Shown here: positions 45,351-54,387 of the stretch, piece after piece | How positions within the stretch are numbered: the first letter of the stretch is position 1 | Layout: every line of letters begins with the position of its first letter | From: Natronomonas moolapensis 8.8.11 | GTDB lineage: Archaea; Halobacteriota; Halobacteria; Halobacteriales; Haloarculaceae | Assembly (NCBI RefSeq): GCF_000591055.1 | Contig: NC_020388.1 | Coordinates: forward strand, 1,736,001 to 1,800,000 | DNA: 64,000 nt | Direction of reading: 5' to 3' | Notes under the pieces: model-generated | Told to the model about the DNA's origin: nothing | Database searches by the model: none | Seen by the model: the letters and a program-made list of their open reading frames with translations, nothing else | Made by a program: the position numbers and the translations under genes

Positions 45351-46087
45351 CAGTGATCGTGATGGACGACCGATTGGGTGCCGCCGTAGGCGTCGGCCAG
45401 CGCGTTCGTTTCGACGAAGGTCTCCGGGTCGCCGTGAAAGTACAGCTCCCGGTTGAGACACGCGATCTCCGAGGCGTGGGTGGTGACGACGCCGATGTCG
45501 TGTTCGATCAGGATGATCGTGATTCCCTCGTCGTTCAACTCCCCCAGGAGCGTATAAAAAGCCTCGCGCGACTCGGCGTCGACGCCGACCGTCGGCTCGT
45601 CGAGCGCCAGGAGGTCGGCCTCGGCCGCCAGCGCGCGGGCGATGAACACCCGTTGGCGCTGGCCACCGGAGAGCCGTCCGACCCGGCGCTCGGCGAGGTC
45701 GGTGATGTCGACCCGGCGCATGGCGTCGGCGACGGCCCTCCGGTCTGTGTCTCCGAGCCGGCCGACGAGCTTCCGGGGGTATCGTCCCATTCGGACGACT
45801 TCCCGGACGGTCACCGGCATCTCGCCGCCGCTGTTGCCGGCGTTCTGCGGAACGAATCCAATGCGGTCGCGCTCGCTCGAGGCGTGCGCCGACTCGCCGA
45901 ACAGCGACACGGAGCCGCGATCCGGCTCCCGGAGGCCGATCATCAACTCGAGCAGCGTCGTCTTGCCCGAGCCGTTCGGCCCAACGAGCCCCAAGAAATC
46001 GCCGGCTTCGACGGTGAGCGAGACGCCATCGATCACGGGGCGGTCGGCGTAGGCGAAGGAGACGTCCCGAACCTCGATTAAGCCCAT
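45350..46087 (-). CDS. Metal ABC transporter ATP-binding protein (ZnuC/MntA type)
   Basis: A 245-residue ATPase with Walker A GPNGSGKTTLLELM, the signature LSGGQRQRVFIARALA, Walker B LLALDEPTVGVD and the switch IEHDIGVV. The C-terminus ends QSVVHHDH, a His-rich tail common in zinc transporter ATPases. It overlaps the substrate-binding protein stop by one base (TAATG), so the three genes are one unit. Confidence 0.92.
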   Translation of the reverse strand: MGLIEVRDVSFAYADRPVIDGVSLTVEAGDFLGLVGPNGSGKTTLLELMIGLREPDRGSVSLFGESAHASSERDRIGFVPQNAGNSGGEMPVTVREVVRMGRYPRKLVGRLGDTDRRAVADAMRRVDITDLAERRVGRLSGGQRQRVFIARALAAEADLLALDEPTVGVDAESREAFYTLLGELNDEGITIILIEHDIGVVTTHASEIACLNRELYFHGDPETFVETNALADAYGGTQSVVHHDH

Positions 46088-47136
46088 TATGCGTCCAGTG
46101 CGCGCTCCAGCGTTGGAAGGTTTACGTTCTCCATCACGTCGACGTACCCCCAGTCGTCGTCGGCCCACGCCTCCGTCAGCCCCGGCATCGCTGTCAGATC
46201 GAGCACCGCCTCGGCGTCCGTTTCGGCGACAAGTTGCTCGGCCGCCCGGCGGGATTCCAGCGGATCGGCACAGACGTACCGCAGATCGTGTTCGTCGATG
46301 ATCGATTGGGCCGCCTGGATGTCGCGGGTCGTCGGCGTGTCGTCCGGCGAGACGCCGGTCAACGACTCGACCCGAACGCCGTATCGGTCGCCGAAGTATC
46401 GCAACGAGTCGTGTCCCGCCACGAGGATCGTTTCCTTGGAGGCGTCCGCGACGACCGATTCGAACTGCGCGTGAAGATCGTCGAGTTCCGCCCGGAACTG
46501 ATCGGCGTTGTCGGCGTACGTCGCCGCGCGCTCGGAGTCGACGTCGGCAAGCGCCTCGCTGACGGTCGTGGTGGCCGTCTTTACACGGAGTGGATCCATC
46601 CAGAAGTGTGGGTCCATCGCCCCGTGATCGTGCTCACCGTGATTGTCGTCGTGGCTGTCGTCGTGATTGTCGTCGTGGCTGTCGTCGTGATTGTCGTCGT
46701 GGCTGTCGTCGTGGCTGTCGTCGTTACCACCGGCTTCGAGTAGGTCGACGCCGCTGCTGGCGTCGACAGTCGCTACGTCGGCGTCGTCGGCGTCGAGGTC
46801 CTGTGCGATCGTGTCGACCCACGGCTGGAATCCCTCCATGCCGTGGACGAAAAGTTCCGCACCGTAGATCGCCTCGCGCACGTTCGGGCCCGGCTCCCAC
46901 CCGTGCCCGTGTTGTCCGGTCGGAACCAACAGCGCCGCCGTGGCAGCGTCGCCGACGACCTGCTCGGCGATGTCGCCGAAGACGAAGAACGACGCCTGCG
47001 CGGTCGGTTCCCCTTCCTCGGACGATCCTGACGGGTCGCCGTCTGCGCTCGCGTCGCCGTCGATACAGCCAGCTAGTAGCCCGGCACCGCTCGCTCCGAG
47101 CGTCGCCGCGAGCAGCCGTCGTCGTGTCGTGTGCAT
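46087..47136 (-). CDS. Zinc/manganese-binding lipoprotein of the ABC transporter
   Basis: A 349-residue secreted solute-binding protein of the ZnuA cluster. RRRLLAATLGASGAGLLAGC is a Tat-type lipobox signal. QHGHGWEPGPN contributes metal-binding His, and an acidic His-rich insert HDDSHDDNHDD-type (near residues 139-168) made of 12-bp DNA repeats is the flexible loop typical of zinc-binding members. GHDSLRYFGDRYG and the conserved end follow. The loop points to zinc rather than manganese. Confidence 0.92.
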   Translation of the reverse strand: MHTTRRRLLAATLGASGAGLLAGCIDGDASADGDPSGSSEEGEPTAQASFFVFGDIAEQVVGDAATAALLVPTGQHGHGWEPGPNVREAIYGAELFVHGMEGFQPWVDTIAQDLDADDADVATVDASSGVDLLEAGGNDDSHDDSHDDNHDDSHDDNHDDSHDDNHGEHDHGAMDPHFWMDPLRVKTATTTVSEALADVDSERAATYADNADQFRAELDDLHAQFESVVADASKETILVAGHDSLRYFGDRYGVRVESLTGVSPDDTPTTRDIQAAQSIIDEHDLRYVCADPLESRRAAEQLVAETDAEAVLDLTAMPGLTEAWADDDWGYVDVMENVNLPTLERALDA

Positions 47137-47152
47137 CTTGATTATGAATTTA

Positions 47153-47185
47153 TAGTAGAGATATAATAATATTTCCTTTCTACTA
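47153..47185 (-). promoter_or_regulatory. Metal transporter promoter with inverted repeat around the TATA box
   Basis: Perfect 7-bp inverted repeats TAGTAGA (47153-47159) and TCTACTA (47179-47185) flank an AT-rich minus-strand box A centred near 47165, about 28 bases before the 47136 start codon. Binding of a repressor there would block transcription factor B or TBP. The layout is expected for a DtxR/MntR- or Zur-like metal repressor, but none is coded nearby. Confidence 0.55.
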
Positions 47186-47235
47186 AACGGAGACTAATAA
47201 GACGCGTTGCTACTGGATTCCTCGATGCCATCCCA

Positions 47236-47253
47236 CCCCGCCGAACGGCGGGG
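47236..47253 (-). terminator. Hairpin after the YbaK-type gene
   Basis: CCCCGCCG-AA-CGGCGGGG, a perfect 8-bp stem with a two-base loop, lies just beyond the 3' end of the 47265 gene on the minus strand. No T-run follows clearly, so the role as a terminator is probable but not certain. It also somewhat resembles IS200/IS605 right ends. Confidence 0.4.
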
Positions 47254-47264
47254 CGACCCCGAAC

Positions 47265-47741
47265 TCACTCGCGGATGTCGGTGACGTCCGCGTCGGCGAC
47301 CGCGACGATTTCCCCGGGATCGATCGGGAAGACGGCCTCGGGCGTCCCGGCGGCGGCCCACACCCGATCGAAGCCGGCCAGCGCCTCGTCGAGGAACACC
47401 GGCACGTCCGCTTCGTGGCAGAACGGCGGCACGCCGCCGATCGACCACCCCAGAGTCGCCTTGACCTCCTCGGCGTCGGCCATCGACACCGCCGGGCCGT
47501 CGACGCCGAGCAGGTCCGCGATCTTCGCCGTATCGACCCGGTTCGCGCCGCTGGTCACGGAGACGACGAGGTCCCCGTCGGCCGAAAGGACGATCCCGCT
47601 GGCGATCTCCTCGACGGAGCACCCGACCGCGTCGGCCGCGTCGGCAGCGGTCTTTGTCCCCTTGGGGAACTCCTGGACGTCGACATCGAGACCGTGCTCC
47701 GTGCGCGCCCGCCGTTCGAACTCCTTGGCACGTGGATACAT
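47265..47741 (-). CDS. YbaK/ProX aminoacyl-tRNA deacylase family protein
   Basis: A 158-residue protein of the YbaK/EbsC family that clears mischarged aminoacyl-tRNAs. TKTAADAADAVGCSVEEIAS and GANRVDTAKIADLLG are the family's early motifs, and GGVPPFCHEADVPVFLDEAL carries the conserved GG-PF and acidic core. The MYPRAKEFERRAR start agrees with the family; a GTG at 47777 also overlaps the preceding stop as GTGA and is the alternative. It lies downstream of an MBL gene. Confidence 0.9.
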   Translation of the reverse strand: MYPRAKEFERRARTEHGLDVDVQEFPKGTKTAADAADAVGCSVEEIASGIVLSADGDLVVSVTSGANRVDTAKIADLLGVDGPAVSMADAEEVKATLGWSIGGVPPFCHEADVPVFLDEALAGFDRVWAAAGTPEAVFPIDPGEIVAVADADVTDIRE

Positions 47742-47773
47742 GACACCGTCTCGACCGGCCGACCGCTTGAACG

Positions 47774-48463
47774 TCACGGTTCGACGGCGAGTTCGGACGC
47801 GAGCGCGCTGAGGGCAGCCCGCCCGCCGTCGGCGAGGGGTGGTCCGTGGCCGACGCAGGCCGCCTCGAAGCGCTGGTCGGCGATGCGGGCGACGCTGTCA
47901 GCGATCCGGTCGGTGTCGTAGGAGTCGAGCCACGGCGGCGCGACGAGCCCCGCTGTCGTGTTCCAGACGAGGTCGCCGAGCAGCGCCGCCCCCGAGTCGG
48001 AGTGGATATACACCGTGTGGCCGGGGTTGTGTCCCGGCGTGTGGACGGCGAGAAATCGACCGACTCGGTCGCCGTCGTCGACCCCCCGGAGGACGGTCTC
48101 CGAAAGCGAATACAGCCGGCGGACGATGCGGTGGAACGCACCCTTGTGGTGGGTCCACGGCGGCGACCACGACCGGCGGACGAGGCGGCGATCGAGGGCG
48201 CCGAGATAGACGGGAGCATCGAGGTCGACCCTGGCCAGGCCGCCGACGTGGTCGATGTCGTAGTGGGTCAACAGCACGCGGTCGACGTCCCCGAGGGCGT
48301 ACCCGGCGGCTCGGATCTCGGTCTCAAGTGACCGACGCGGCAGTGGCGGCCCCGCGTCGACGAGTGTCACCTCGCCGTCGTCGACGAGGTAGGCGTTCGC
48401 CCCGACTGGTTCGGGCCAGGCCACCTCCAACAGCCGGACGCCGTCGACGACTGCCCGTGCCAT
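47774..48463 (-). CDS. MBL-fold metallo-hydrolase
   Basis: A 229-residue enzyme with THYDIDHVGGLARVDLD (HxHxDH-type metal site, here His-Tyr-Asp-Ile-Asp-His), HTPGHNPGHTVYIH and LLGDLVWN, in the order usual for glyoxalase-II-like hydrolases. The first His of the HxHxDH motif is followed by Tyr and Asp, as in other haloarchaeal copies. It precedes the YbaK-type gene (GTGA or close spacing). Substrate unknown. Confidence 0.87.
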   Translation of the reverse strand: MARAVVDGVRLLEVAWPEPVGANAYLVDDGEVTLVDAGPPLPRRSLETEIRAAGYALGDVDRVLLTHYDIDHVGGLARVDLDAPVYLGALDRRLVRRSWSPPWTHHKGAFHRIVRRLYSLSETVLRGVDDGDRVGRFLAVHTPGHNPGHTVYIHSDSGAALLGDLVWNTTAGLVAPPWLDSYDTDRIADSVARIADQRFEAACVGHGPPLADGGRAALSALASELAVEP

Positions 48464-48489
48464 GCCAGCCCTACTCCGCCCACCCTCTT

Positions 48490-48557
48490 GACCGTGCCGC
48501 GTCGGCTCCCGAACGCTCGAACGGACCGTGCCGCGTCGACTCCCGAACGCTCAAACC
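48490..48557. repeat. 34-bp tandem duplication upstream of 48579
   Basis: GACCGTGCCGCGTCGGCTCC and the following CGAACGCTCGAAC (from 48490) recur from 48524 with two or three mismatches. The pair lies in the 115-base gap between two divergent genes, and so may affect control of either. Not found elsewhere in the window. Confidence 0.65.
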
Positions 48558-48578
48558 GGTTGCCGTCCAACGACGGGT

Positions 48579-49313
48579 ATGGAAACGCCGGATCCGAACC
48601 CGACCGTGCGGACGTACGGGACCCGCCCCGCCGAGTACGCCGTGGTGGTCCCCGACGATGGCCAGTTCCGGCGTGCGCTTGAAGACCTGGCAGAAGCGAC
48701 CGGGGACGGCGGGGACGTGCCCGCCGTCCGGGCGCTCCTCGTGGACGGAGAGGTCGGCCCGGACGACCTCGTCGGGGAACTCGACGGACTCCCCGGCGTC
48801 GCGGTGTTCGACACCCACGCGCCCGTCGAGCCGGTCGCGTTCTTCGATCGGTCACACCCGGAGGCGTTCGACCTCGTCGCTTCCTTGCCCGTCGGGCACG
48901 CCGTCGACGTTCACGACCTCGACCCGATGGCCGTCTTCGGTCCCGGACCCCACAGCGGGCTCGTGGAGGCGGGGCTCGTCCGCGTCGAGGTCGGCGATGC
49001 CGACCCCGCGGCGTTCCTTCGGGCTGCGTTCGGGTCCCTCGGGATCGAGCCGTCCCCGACGGGCTTTTATGTGATGTCGGACCCCGTCCGCGGTGCGGAC
49101 GCGAGTGCCGTGTCGGCCCCGAACTTCGAACGAGTCGACGCCGGAACGGTGTTCGCCGAGGTCGACGGCGACCGGCTGGTCGCCAACTGGCCGTTCGTTC
49201 CGGTGCTGTTCGGCGAGTGCGGCGTCGACGGCGTCGTGGGATACCGCGCCGCGCGCGTCGGGGGATCGGTCGCCGAGGCACGGGCGGGGCTCCGTCCCGA
49301 TTCCCTCGAGTGA
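48579..49313 (+). CDS. Conserved haloarchaeal hypothetical protein
   Basis: A 244-residue soluble, very acidic protein, with ATG 48579 immediately after the tandem repeat. Predicted alternating helices and strands (RALEDLAEATGDGGD, PVGHAVDVHDLDPMAVF, GFYVMSDPVRGAD, WPFVPVLFGECG) suggest a mixed enzyme-like fold without a recognisable active site. No family assigned. Confidence 0.65.
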   Translation: METPDPNPTVRTYGTRPAEYAVVVPDDGQFRRALEDLAEATGDGGDVPAVRALLVDGEVGPDDLVGELDGLPGVAVFDTHAPVEPVAFFDRSHPEAFDLVASLPVGHAVDVHDLDPMAVFGPGPHSGLVEAGLVRVEVGDADPAAFLRAAFGSLGIEPSPTGFYVMSDPVRGADASAVSAPNFERVDAGTVFAEVDGDRLVANWPFVPVLFGECGVDGVVGYRAARVGGSVAEARAGLRPDSLE

Positions 49314-49446
49314 GGTATCGGCGGATCGGGTATTTAAATAGGCCGTCTTATCATCGAATCGATCAGTTAAATATATCGCCGAGCGAAAGAAGGGGTCACT
49401 ACGCGGAGGGGCCGACCGCGCTCTCGTTTCGGCTTCCGGCCGCCGC

Positions 49447-50628
49447 TTACCGCAGGTCGAACTCCTCGGCGGCGGTGGCCATGTCCTTGTCGCCGCGGCC
49501 ACAGAGGTTGATCAGGATGGTGTCGTGGCGGTCCGCCTCGGCGAGTTTGATCGCGAGGGCGATGGCGTGGCTCGGCTCGAGGGCGGGGATGATCCCCTCA
49601 GTTTCGCTCAACTCCCGGAAGGCCGCGAGCGCCTCCTTGTCGGTGACGCCGTGGTACTCCGCCCGCCCGAGCGACTGGAGGGCGGCGTGCTCGGGGCCAA
49701 CGGCGGGGTAATCGAGGCCGGCGCTCACCGAGTGGTTGGTCGTCTCGTCGTCGATGACCTTCGTCTTCATGCCCTGGAAGATCCTCGGCTCGTCCTGTTT
49801 GCTCGCCGACAGCGCCGCGGAGTGCTCCCCCGAGTCGAGGCCCTTCCCGGCCGGTTCGGCCCCGTAGAGGGCGACGTCGTCGTCGTCGACAAAGCCGCTG
49901 AACAGCCCGATGGCGTTCGACCCGCCGCCGACGCAGGCGACGCAGGCGTCGGGGAGGTCGCCGTGCAACTCGAGGATCTGTTCGCGGGCTTCCCGCCCGA
50001 TGACCGACTGGAACTCCCGAACCATCCGCGGGAACGGGTCGGGACCGACCGCACTCCCCACGAGGTAGTGGGTGTCCTCGAACGATTCGGCGTAGTCCTC
50101 CAAGGCAGCGTCGACGGCCTCCGCCAGCCCCGCGTTCCCGCGGGTCACCGGCTCGACCTCCGCGCCCATGAGTCGCATCCGGAAGACGTTCATTTCCTGG
50201 CGTTCGATGTCTTTGGTCCCCATGTACACCGTCACGGGGAGATCCAACAGCGCACCGACCATCGCCGTCGCGGTGCCGTGTTGGCCCGCACCGGTTTCGG
50301 CGATCAGTCGCTTCTTGCCGGCCCGTTTCGCCAGGAGTCCCTGTCCGAGCGTGTTATTAAGCTTGTGCGCGCCGCCGTGCAGCAGGTCCTCGTGCTTGAG
50401 GTAGATGTTCGCGCCGTAGCGCTCGCTCAGCGTCTCGGCATGAAACACCGGTGTCGGCCGCCCGCCGAAGTGCTCGAGCAACCGTTCGAACTCCGCGGTG
50501 AACGCCTCCGATTCGATCTCCGCGTCGAACGTTTCGGCCAGTTCTTCGAGGGGAGCCTCCAGCGGTTCGGGGACGTGCCGTCCACCGAAGCCCGCGAACT
50601 CGCCGTCGTCGTCGCCGTCTGTGGACAT
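49447..50628 (-). CDS. trpB: Tryptophan synthase beta subunit
   Basis: A 393-residue PLP enzyme that joins indole and serine. The PLP Lys is K89 in [13 protein letters not shown], with ETGAGQHG and the [10 protein letters not shown] phosphate loop. The family type is classical TrpB1, which normally has a TrpA partner. None is present on either side, so trpA must lie elsewhere. A 133-base AT-rich stretch follows, with TATTTAAATA near 49339. Confidence 0.96.
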   Translation of the reverse strand: MSTDGDDDGEFAGFGGRHVPEPLEAPLEELAETFDAEIESEAFTAEFERLLEHFGGRPTPVFHAETLSERYGANIYLKHEDLLHGGAHKLNNTLGQGLLAKRAGKKRLIAETGAGQHGTATAMVGALLDLPVTVYMGTKDIERQEMNVFRMRLMGAEVEPVTRGNAGLAEAVDAALEDYAESFEDTHYLVGSAVGPDPFPRMVREFQSVIGREAREQILELHGDLPDACVACVGGGSNAIGLFSGFVDDDDVALYGAEPAGKGLDSGEHSAALSASKQDEPRIFQGMKTKVIDDETTNHSVSAGLDYPAVGPEHAALQSLGRAEYHGVTDKEALAAFRELSETEGIIPALEPSHAIALAIKLAEADRHDTILINLCGRGDKDMATAAEEFDLR

Positions 50629-50699
50629 ACCCACGGTAGCCCGGGCGGCGACTTAAATCACCCTACCGACGGTCCATCGGCCGATTCACAGCCCCGCGT

Positions 50700-51458
50700 T
50701 CACATCTCCTGTTGGGTCGGACGGACGAGCAGTTCGTTGACGCTGACGTGGGGCGGTCGCGTCGCTGCAAACCGGATCGTCTCCGCGATGTCCTGGCCGG
50801 TGAGCGGGTCGAGGGAGTCGACCCACGCCTCGGTCTCGCGTTTGATCTCCTCGTCCGGGATGTGCTCTTGGAGTTCGGTGTCGACGATCCCGGGCTCGAT
50901 CAGCGTCGTCCGGATACCGTCCTCGGCGACCTCCTGTCTGAACGCCTCGGTGAACCCGTTGACGCCGAACTTGGTTGCGTTGTAGCCGCTCGCGCTCGCG
51001 ATCGCCTGCCGGCCGGCGACCGAAGAGACGTTCACGACGTGGCCACGACCCTGCTCTCGCATGACCGGGAGGGCGGCGTGGGTCGCGTTCATCACTGCGA
51101 GGAGGTTGACTTCGATCATCTGTCGCCAGTTGTCCGTGTCCGCGTCCGCGACAGCTTCAAGCAACATCACGCCGGCGTTGTTCACGAGGACGTCGAGGCT
51201 GCCGAACTCCGCGACGGTGGTCTCGATCATCGCCTCGAGTTGCTCCTCGTCGGTCACGTCAGTGGGAACGACGAGCGCCTCGCCGCCCTCCGACTCGATC
51301 TCCCGGGCGAGGGTCTCGAGTTCGCCCTCGCGTCTGGCTGCGAGTGCGACGCTTGCGCCCGCTGCGGCGAGTTCGGCGGCCGTCGCCCTGCCGATGCCGG
51401 AGGAGGCCCCGGTGACGAGTGCGACCTGCCCCTCGAGTGCTGCAGTCGTGTCGGACAT
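50700..51458 (-). CDS. SDR family oxidoreductase
   Basis: A 252-residue classical short-chain dehydrogenase with TGASSGIG (residues 17-24), NNAG, the catalytic Ser in NVSSVAGRQ and YNATKFG (Tyr/Lys). Length and the late STNE-type C-terminus match the SDR family in haloarchaea; the substrate is not predictable. Its stop is 71 bases beyond the trpB start. Confidence 0.92.
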   Translation of the reverse strand: MSDTTAALEGQVALVTGASSGIGRATAAELAAAGASVALAARREGELETLAREIESEGGEALVVPTDVTDEEQLEAMIETTVAEFGSLDVLVNNAGVMLLEAVADADTDNWRQMIEVNLLAVMNATHAALPVMREQGRGHVVNVSSVAGRQAIASASGYNATKFGVNGFTEAFRQEVAEDGIRTTLIEPGIVDTELQEHIPDEEIKRETEAWVDSLDPLTGQDIAETIRFAATRPPHVSVNELLVRPTQQEM

Positions 51459-51605
51459 ACCACCTCACGCAAAGCGGGTTCGACACAAAAGACTGTGCGA
51501 ACCGGCCACTCCGGGCGCCCGAGACCGACGAGAGAAACGGTAGCCCCCCGACAGCGCACGCAACCGCCCGTCGGGTTTTTCAGATACCGCTGCGTATCGA
51601 TCGAT

Positions 51606-52655
51606 ATGGTCCCCACTCGCCGGCGCGTCTGTGCTCTCCTCGGGTCCGCGGCACTCGCGGGCTGTAGCGACGCGTTGGATGCGGATTCCGAAGCGGACGG
51701 GGAAACGGGCACACCGGCCGAAGAGCCGACGCCGAGCGGCGAACCGACAGCGACCGAGGAACCGACGCCGACAGAGACCGACACACCGGTTGAGGAGGCC
51801 ACCCCCGAAGAGCCGGACCTGCGGGACCGCGAATCGGAACTCCCGGAGTTGATCCGGGAGTCGCTGACGGCGGCCAGGGACCGCATCGACGCGGCCGTCG
51901 AAATGTACGCGGATTCCGCCGGGGGCGATCCCGACGCCGGGACGCCGCTGGCGTCGGTGTCGCTGTCGGCCGAACCCGACCGGATCGACATCAGCCGCGA
52001 GCTCTCCACCGCGAACGACCGGCTCTCCGGGGCGACCTCGCGGGCCAGCCGCCGGAGGATCGACGACGACCGATTCCAGCGGCTCACCGGGTTGCTCGGG
52101 GCGGAGATCGGCACCCTCCGGGCGGCGGTCGACGCTCACCAGCGACTCGCTCGGGGGTATCGATCGGCCGAATCGGTCGTCGAGCTGGCCGACCAGCGGG
52201 CCTATCGTCTTGCCGAATCCAACCACGAGGAGCTGGGCGAGCGCCGGAGCGAGACCACCGATGCGATCGAGACGGCACGGACGGCCCTGGAGCCGATCGA
52301 GGCGGCGAGCGGCGCCGAGCGGACAGCGCTACAGACCGGCGGCCACGGCGACCTGCTCGATCGCCTGGAAGCGGGGGCGGCGACGCTCGGGACGTACCAC
52401 GATGCACTCGAGGCGGTCCCCTCGGCGTTCTCTGACGTCGACGACGCGGAAGGCGAACTCGGCAACGACGACGAGCGGGCGTTTAGCCTCTCCACTCTTG
52501 CCTCCGAGGACCTGGAGGCGGCCGAGTCGACGATCGAGTCGGCCGATCCGCCGGCGAGCGTCGAGCCCGTCGAGTCGTCGCTGCTCGGGCCGATCCGAGA
52601 AACACTCGAGACCGCACGGGCGGTCCGCGACGAAGCGGCCGAGGGAATCGACTAG
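51606..52655 (+). CDS. Haloarchaeal lipoprotein with helical domain
   Basis: A 349-residue exported lipoprotein: RRRVCALLGSAALAGCSD signal, then a Thr/Pro/Glu-rich linker (about 25-80) and a long helical domain (LIRESLTAARDRIDAAVEMY, TDAIETARTALEPIEAA) with regularly spaced Ala/Glu. It probably folds as a coiled-coil or helical bundle at the cell surface. Unknown function. The GATATGG context of its ATG is weakly TATA-linked. Confidence 0.72.
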   Translation: MVPTRRRVCALLGSAALAGCSDALDADSEADGETGTPAEEPTPSGEPTATEEPTPTETDTPVEEATPEEPDLRDRESELPELIRESLTAARDRIDAAVEMYADSAGGDPDAGTPLASVSLSAEPDRIDISRELSTANDRLSGATSRASRRRIDDDRFQRLTGLLGAEIGTLRAAVDAHQRLARGYRSAESVVELADQRAYRLAESNHEELGERRSETTDAIETARTALEPIEAASGAERTALQTGGHGDLLDRLEAGAATLGTYHDALEAVPSAFSDVDDAEGELGNDDERAFSLSTLASEDLEAAESTIESADPPASVEPVESSLLGPIRETLETARAVRDEAAEGID

Positions 52656-52693
52656 CCACCGGTTTATATCGGTCGTGTTCGATAGGGTAGCCA

Positions 52694-53548
52694 ATGCTCG
52701 CTGGGTTCACCGAGGCGTTCGTCCGACTCGTCGGGCCCTCACCAGCGATACAGGCTCTCGCCGGAGGGCTCGTCATCGCCTCGATGAATATCCTCGGCGC
52801 ATCTCTCGTCCTCGTCTGGCGGAACCCTTCCGAACGAGCTCTCGACGGCATGCTCGGGTTCGCGGCCGGCGTCATGCTGGCCGCGGCCTTCAGCAGCCTC
52901 ATCATCCCCGGTATCGAACAGTACTCCGGGGGGAACCCGATCCCGACGCTGGTGGGTGTCGTGCTGGGTGCGCTGTTTCTCGACCGGGCCGACGTGCTCG
53001 TGCCGCACGCGCACTACCTCCTGACGGGCGAGCGCCGGACGGATGCAGCGGAACCGGCCGAGACGCTTCCCGCCAGTGAGGAGCGTCTGGCGGGTGTGGT
53101 CCTGTTCATTCTGGCGATCACGTTGCACAACATGCCAGAGGGGCTGGCGGTCGGTGTCGGGTTCGGGGCGGCGGCAGGCGATCCGGCACAGCTCGGGGCC
53201 GCGCTGTCGTTGATGCTTGCTATCGGCCTCCAGAACGTCCCGGAGGGGCTTGCCGTGTCCGTGGCGGCAATAAACGCCGGTCTCGACCGCCGGCTGTACG
53301 CCGCCGTCGCCGGGGTCCGGGCCGGGGTCGTCGAGATCCCACTCGCGGTGCTCGGCACCGTCGCCGTGGCGACGATCGAGCCACTGTTGCCGTACGCGAT
53401 GGGGTTCGCGGCGGGGGCGATGCTGTTCGTGATCTCCGACGAGATCATCCCCGAGACGCACCGAAGCGGATACGAACGCGTGGCGACGCTCGGGCTCATG
53501 GCCGGTGTCGTCATCATGGTGTATCTGGATATCGCGCTGGCCGGTTGA
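52694..53548 (+). CDS. ZIP family metal transporter
   Basis: A 284-residue membrane transporter with eight helices. The metal signature is HNMPEGLAVGVGFG in helix 4 with LQNVPEGLAVSVA in helix 5, the hallmark of ZIP importers of zinc and related metals. The loop of about 20 residues between helices 3 and 4 is short and lacks the His-rich repeat of eukaryotic ZIPs. A GTTTATATC box about 25 bases before the ATG suggests a leaderless start. Confidence 0.92.
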   Translation: MLAGFTEAFVRLVGPSPAIQALAGGLVIASMNILGASLVLVWRNPSERALDGMLGFAAGVMLAAAFSSLIIPGIEQYSGGNPIPTLVGVVLGALFLDRADVLVPHAHYLLTGERRTDAAEPAETLPASEERLAGVVLFILAITLHNMPEGLAVGVGFGAAAGDPAQLGAALSLMLAIGLQNVPEGLAVSVAAINAGLDRRLYAAVAGVRAGVVEIPLAVLGTVAVATIEPLLPYAMGFAAGAMLFVISDEIIPETHRSGYERVATLGLMAGVVIMVYLDIALAG

Positions 53549-53725
53549 GAACTACCCACATTCACCCGGGCTGGGTCTCGATGAAACACCCCGGAGATGC
53601 CCCCGGCGTGGGCGACGTATTTATAACTATCTATCGTTTAGATTACCGATGGTGGTATCGATTCGACGACCGAACACCCCGGGCGGGCAGAAAGCTTTTT
53701 TCGGAGTGTGGGCCAGATCCCGTGT

Positions 53726-54328
53726 GTGTCAGAACCCTCCACTACCGACTCGGCGGTCGAGACGTACGATATCTCCACGGTTGATCTGAACGACGACCGC
53801 TACGTGGTCAAGCAGTCGGCGATCCGGAACAAGTACGTCGTCCGCGATAGCGTCGGTGAGACCGTCCTGCGCGGGAAGCAGAAGCTGTTTAAGATGAAAG
53901 AGGAGTTCCCGTTCGTGGCCGGCGACGGCGAGGACGCGTTCACCGTGAAAGCGGGCGGTATCGTGGACATCGCCGGAACCTACGCCATCACAGACGCCGG
54001 TACCGGCGAGGAGGTCGTCGCTCTCGACGAGGACCTCTCGCTGCTCGTCGAGAACTGGACGATCCGGGACCCCGAGACCGGAGCGCCGCTGGCGAGGATT
54101 CGATCCAAAAACAGGCTCCTCTCGGCGCTCCGTCACCTCGTCTCCGTCGCGAATCTCGTCCCGAATAAATACGAGATATTCGATGCGGACGGCGACCACG
54201 TCGGCGACATCGAGGGGCAGTTCTCGCTGCGGGACACCTACACGGTCAGTATCGACGACGCGGGCAACGTCCCGAAGGAAGCAGTAATCGCCGCCGCCTG
54301 CGTCCTCGACGCACTCGAAAACAACTGA
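53726..54328 (+). CDS. LURP-one-related (DUF567) protein
   Basis: A 200-residue protein beginning with GTG (another GTG lies 18 bases earlier). The tubby-like beta barrel of LURP-one proteins is indicated by RYVVKQSAIRNKYVVRDSVG, then KQKLFKMKEEFPF and ITDAGTGEEVV, followed by VPNKYEIFDADG and the hydrophobic terminal helix VIAAACVLDALEN. The fold may bind membrane phosphoinositides in eukaryotes; its haloarchaeal role is unknown. Confidence 0.83.
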   Translation: MSEPSTTDSAVETYDISTVDLNDDRYVVKQSAIRNKYVVRDSVGETVLRGKQKLFKMKEEFPFVAGDGEDAFTVKAGGIVDIAGTYAITDAGTGEEVVALDEDLSLLVENWTIRDPETGAPLARIRSKNRLLSALRHLVSVANLVPNKYEIFDADGDHVGDIEGQFSLRDTYTVSIDDAGNVPKEAVIAAACVLDALENN

Positions 54329-54387
54329 ACGGGCAGAGTGGGCACGGAAGAAGTTGTCACGTCGTGAGACGCACTTCTACCATACGC

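Noticed and set aside
46640-46735. CRISPR-like regular repeats
   Set aside because: Units are 12 bp in frame in a zinc-binding protein; no spacers or cas genes.
47236-47253. A fourth IS200/IS605-type right end
   Set aside because: The hairpin is similar but the GGATGTCAC terminus is not preserved; treated as a terminator-like hairpin.
49447-50628. Broken trp operon
   Set aside because: trpB is intact and TrpA may simply lie elsewhere; no remnant of trpA or trpC is visible on either side.
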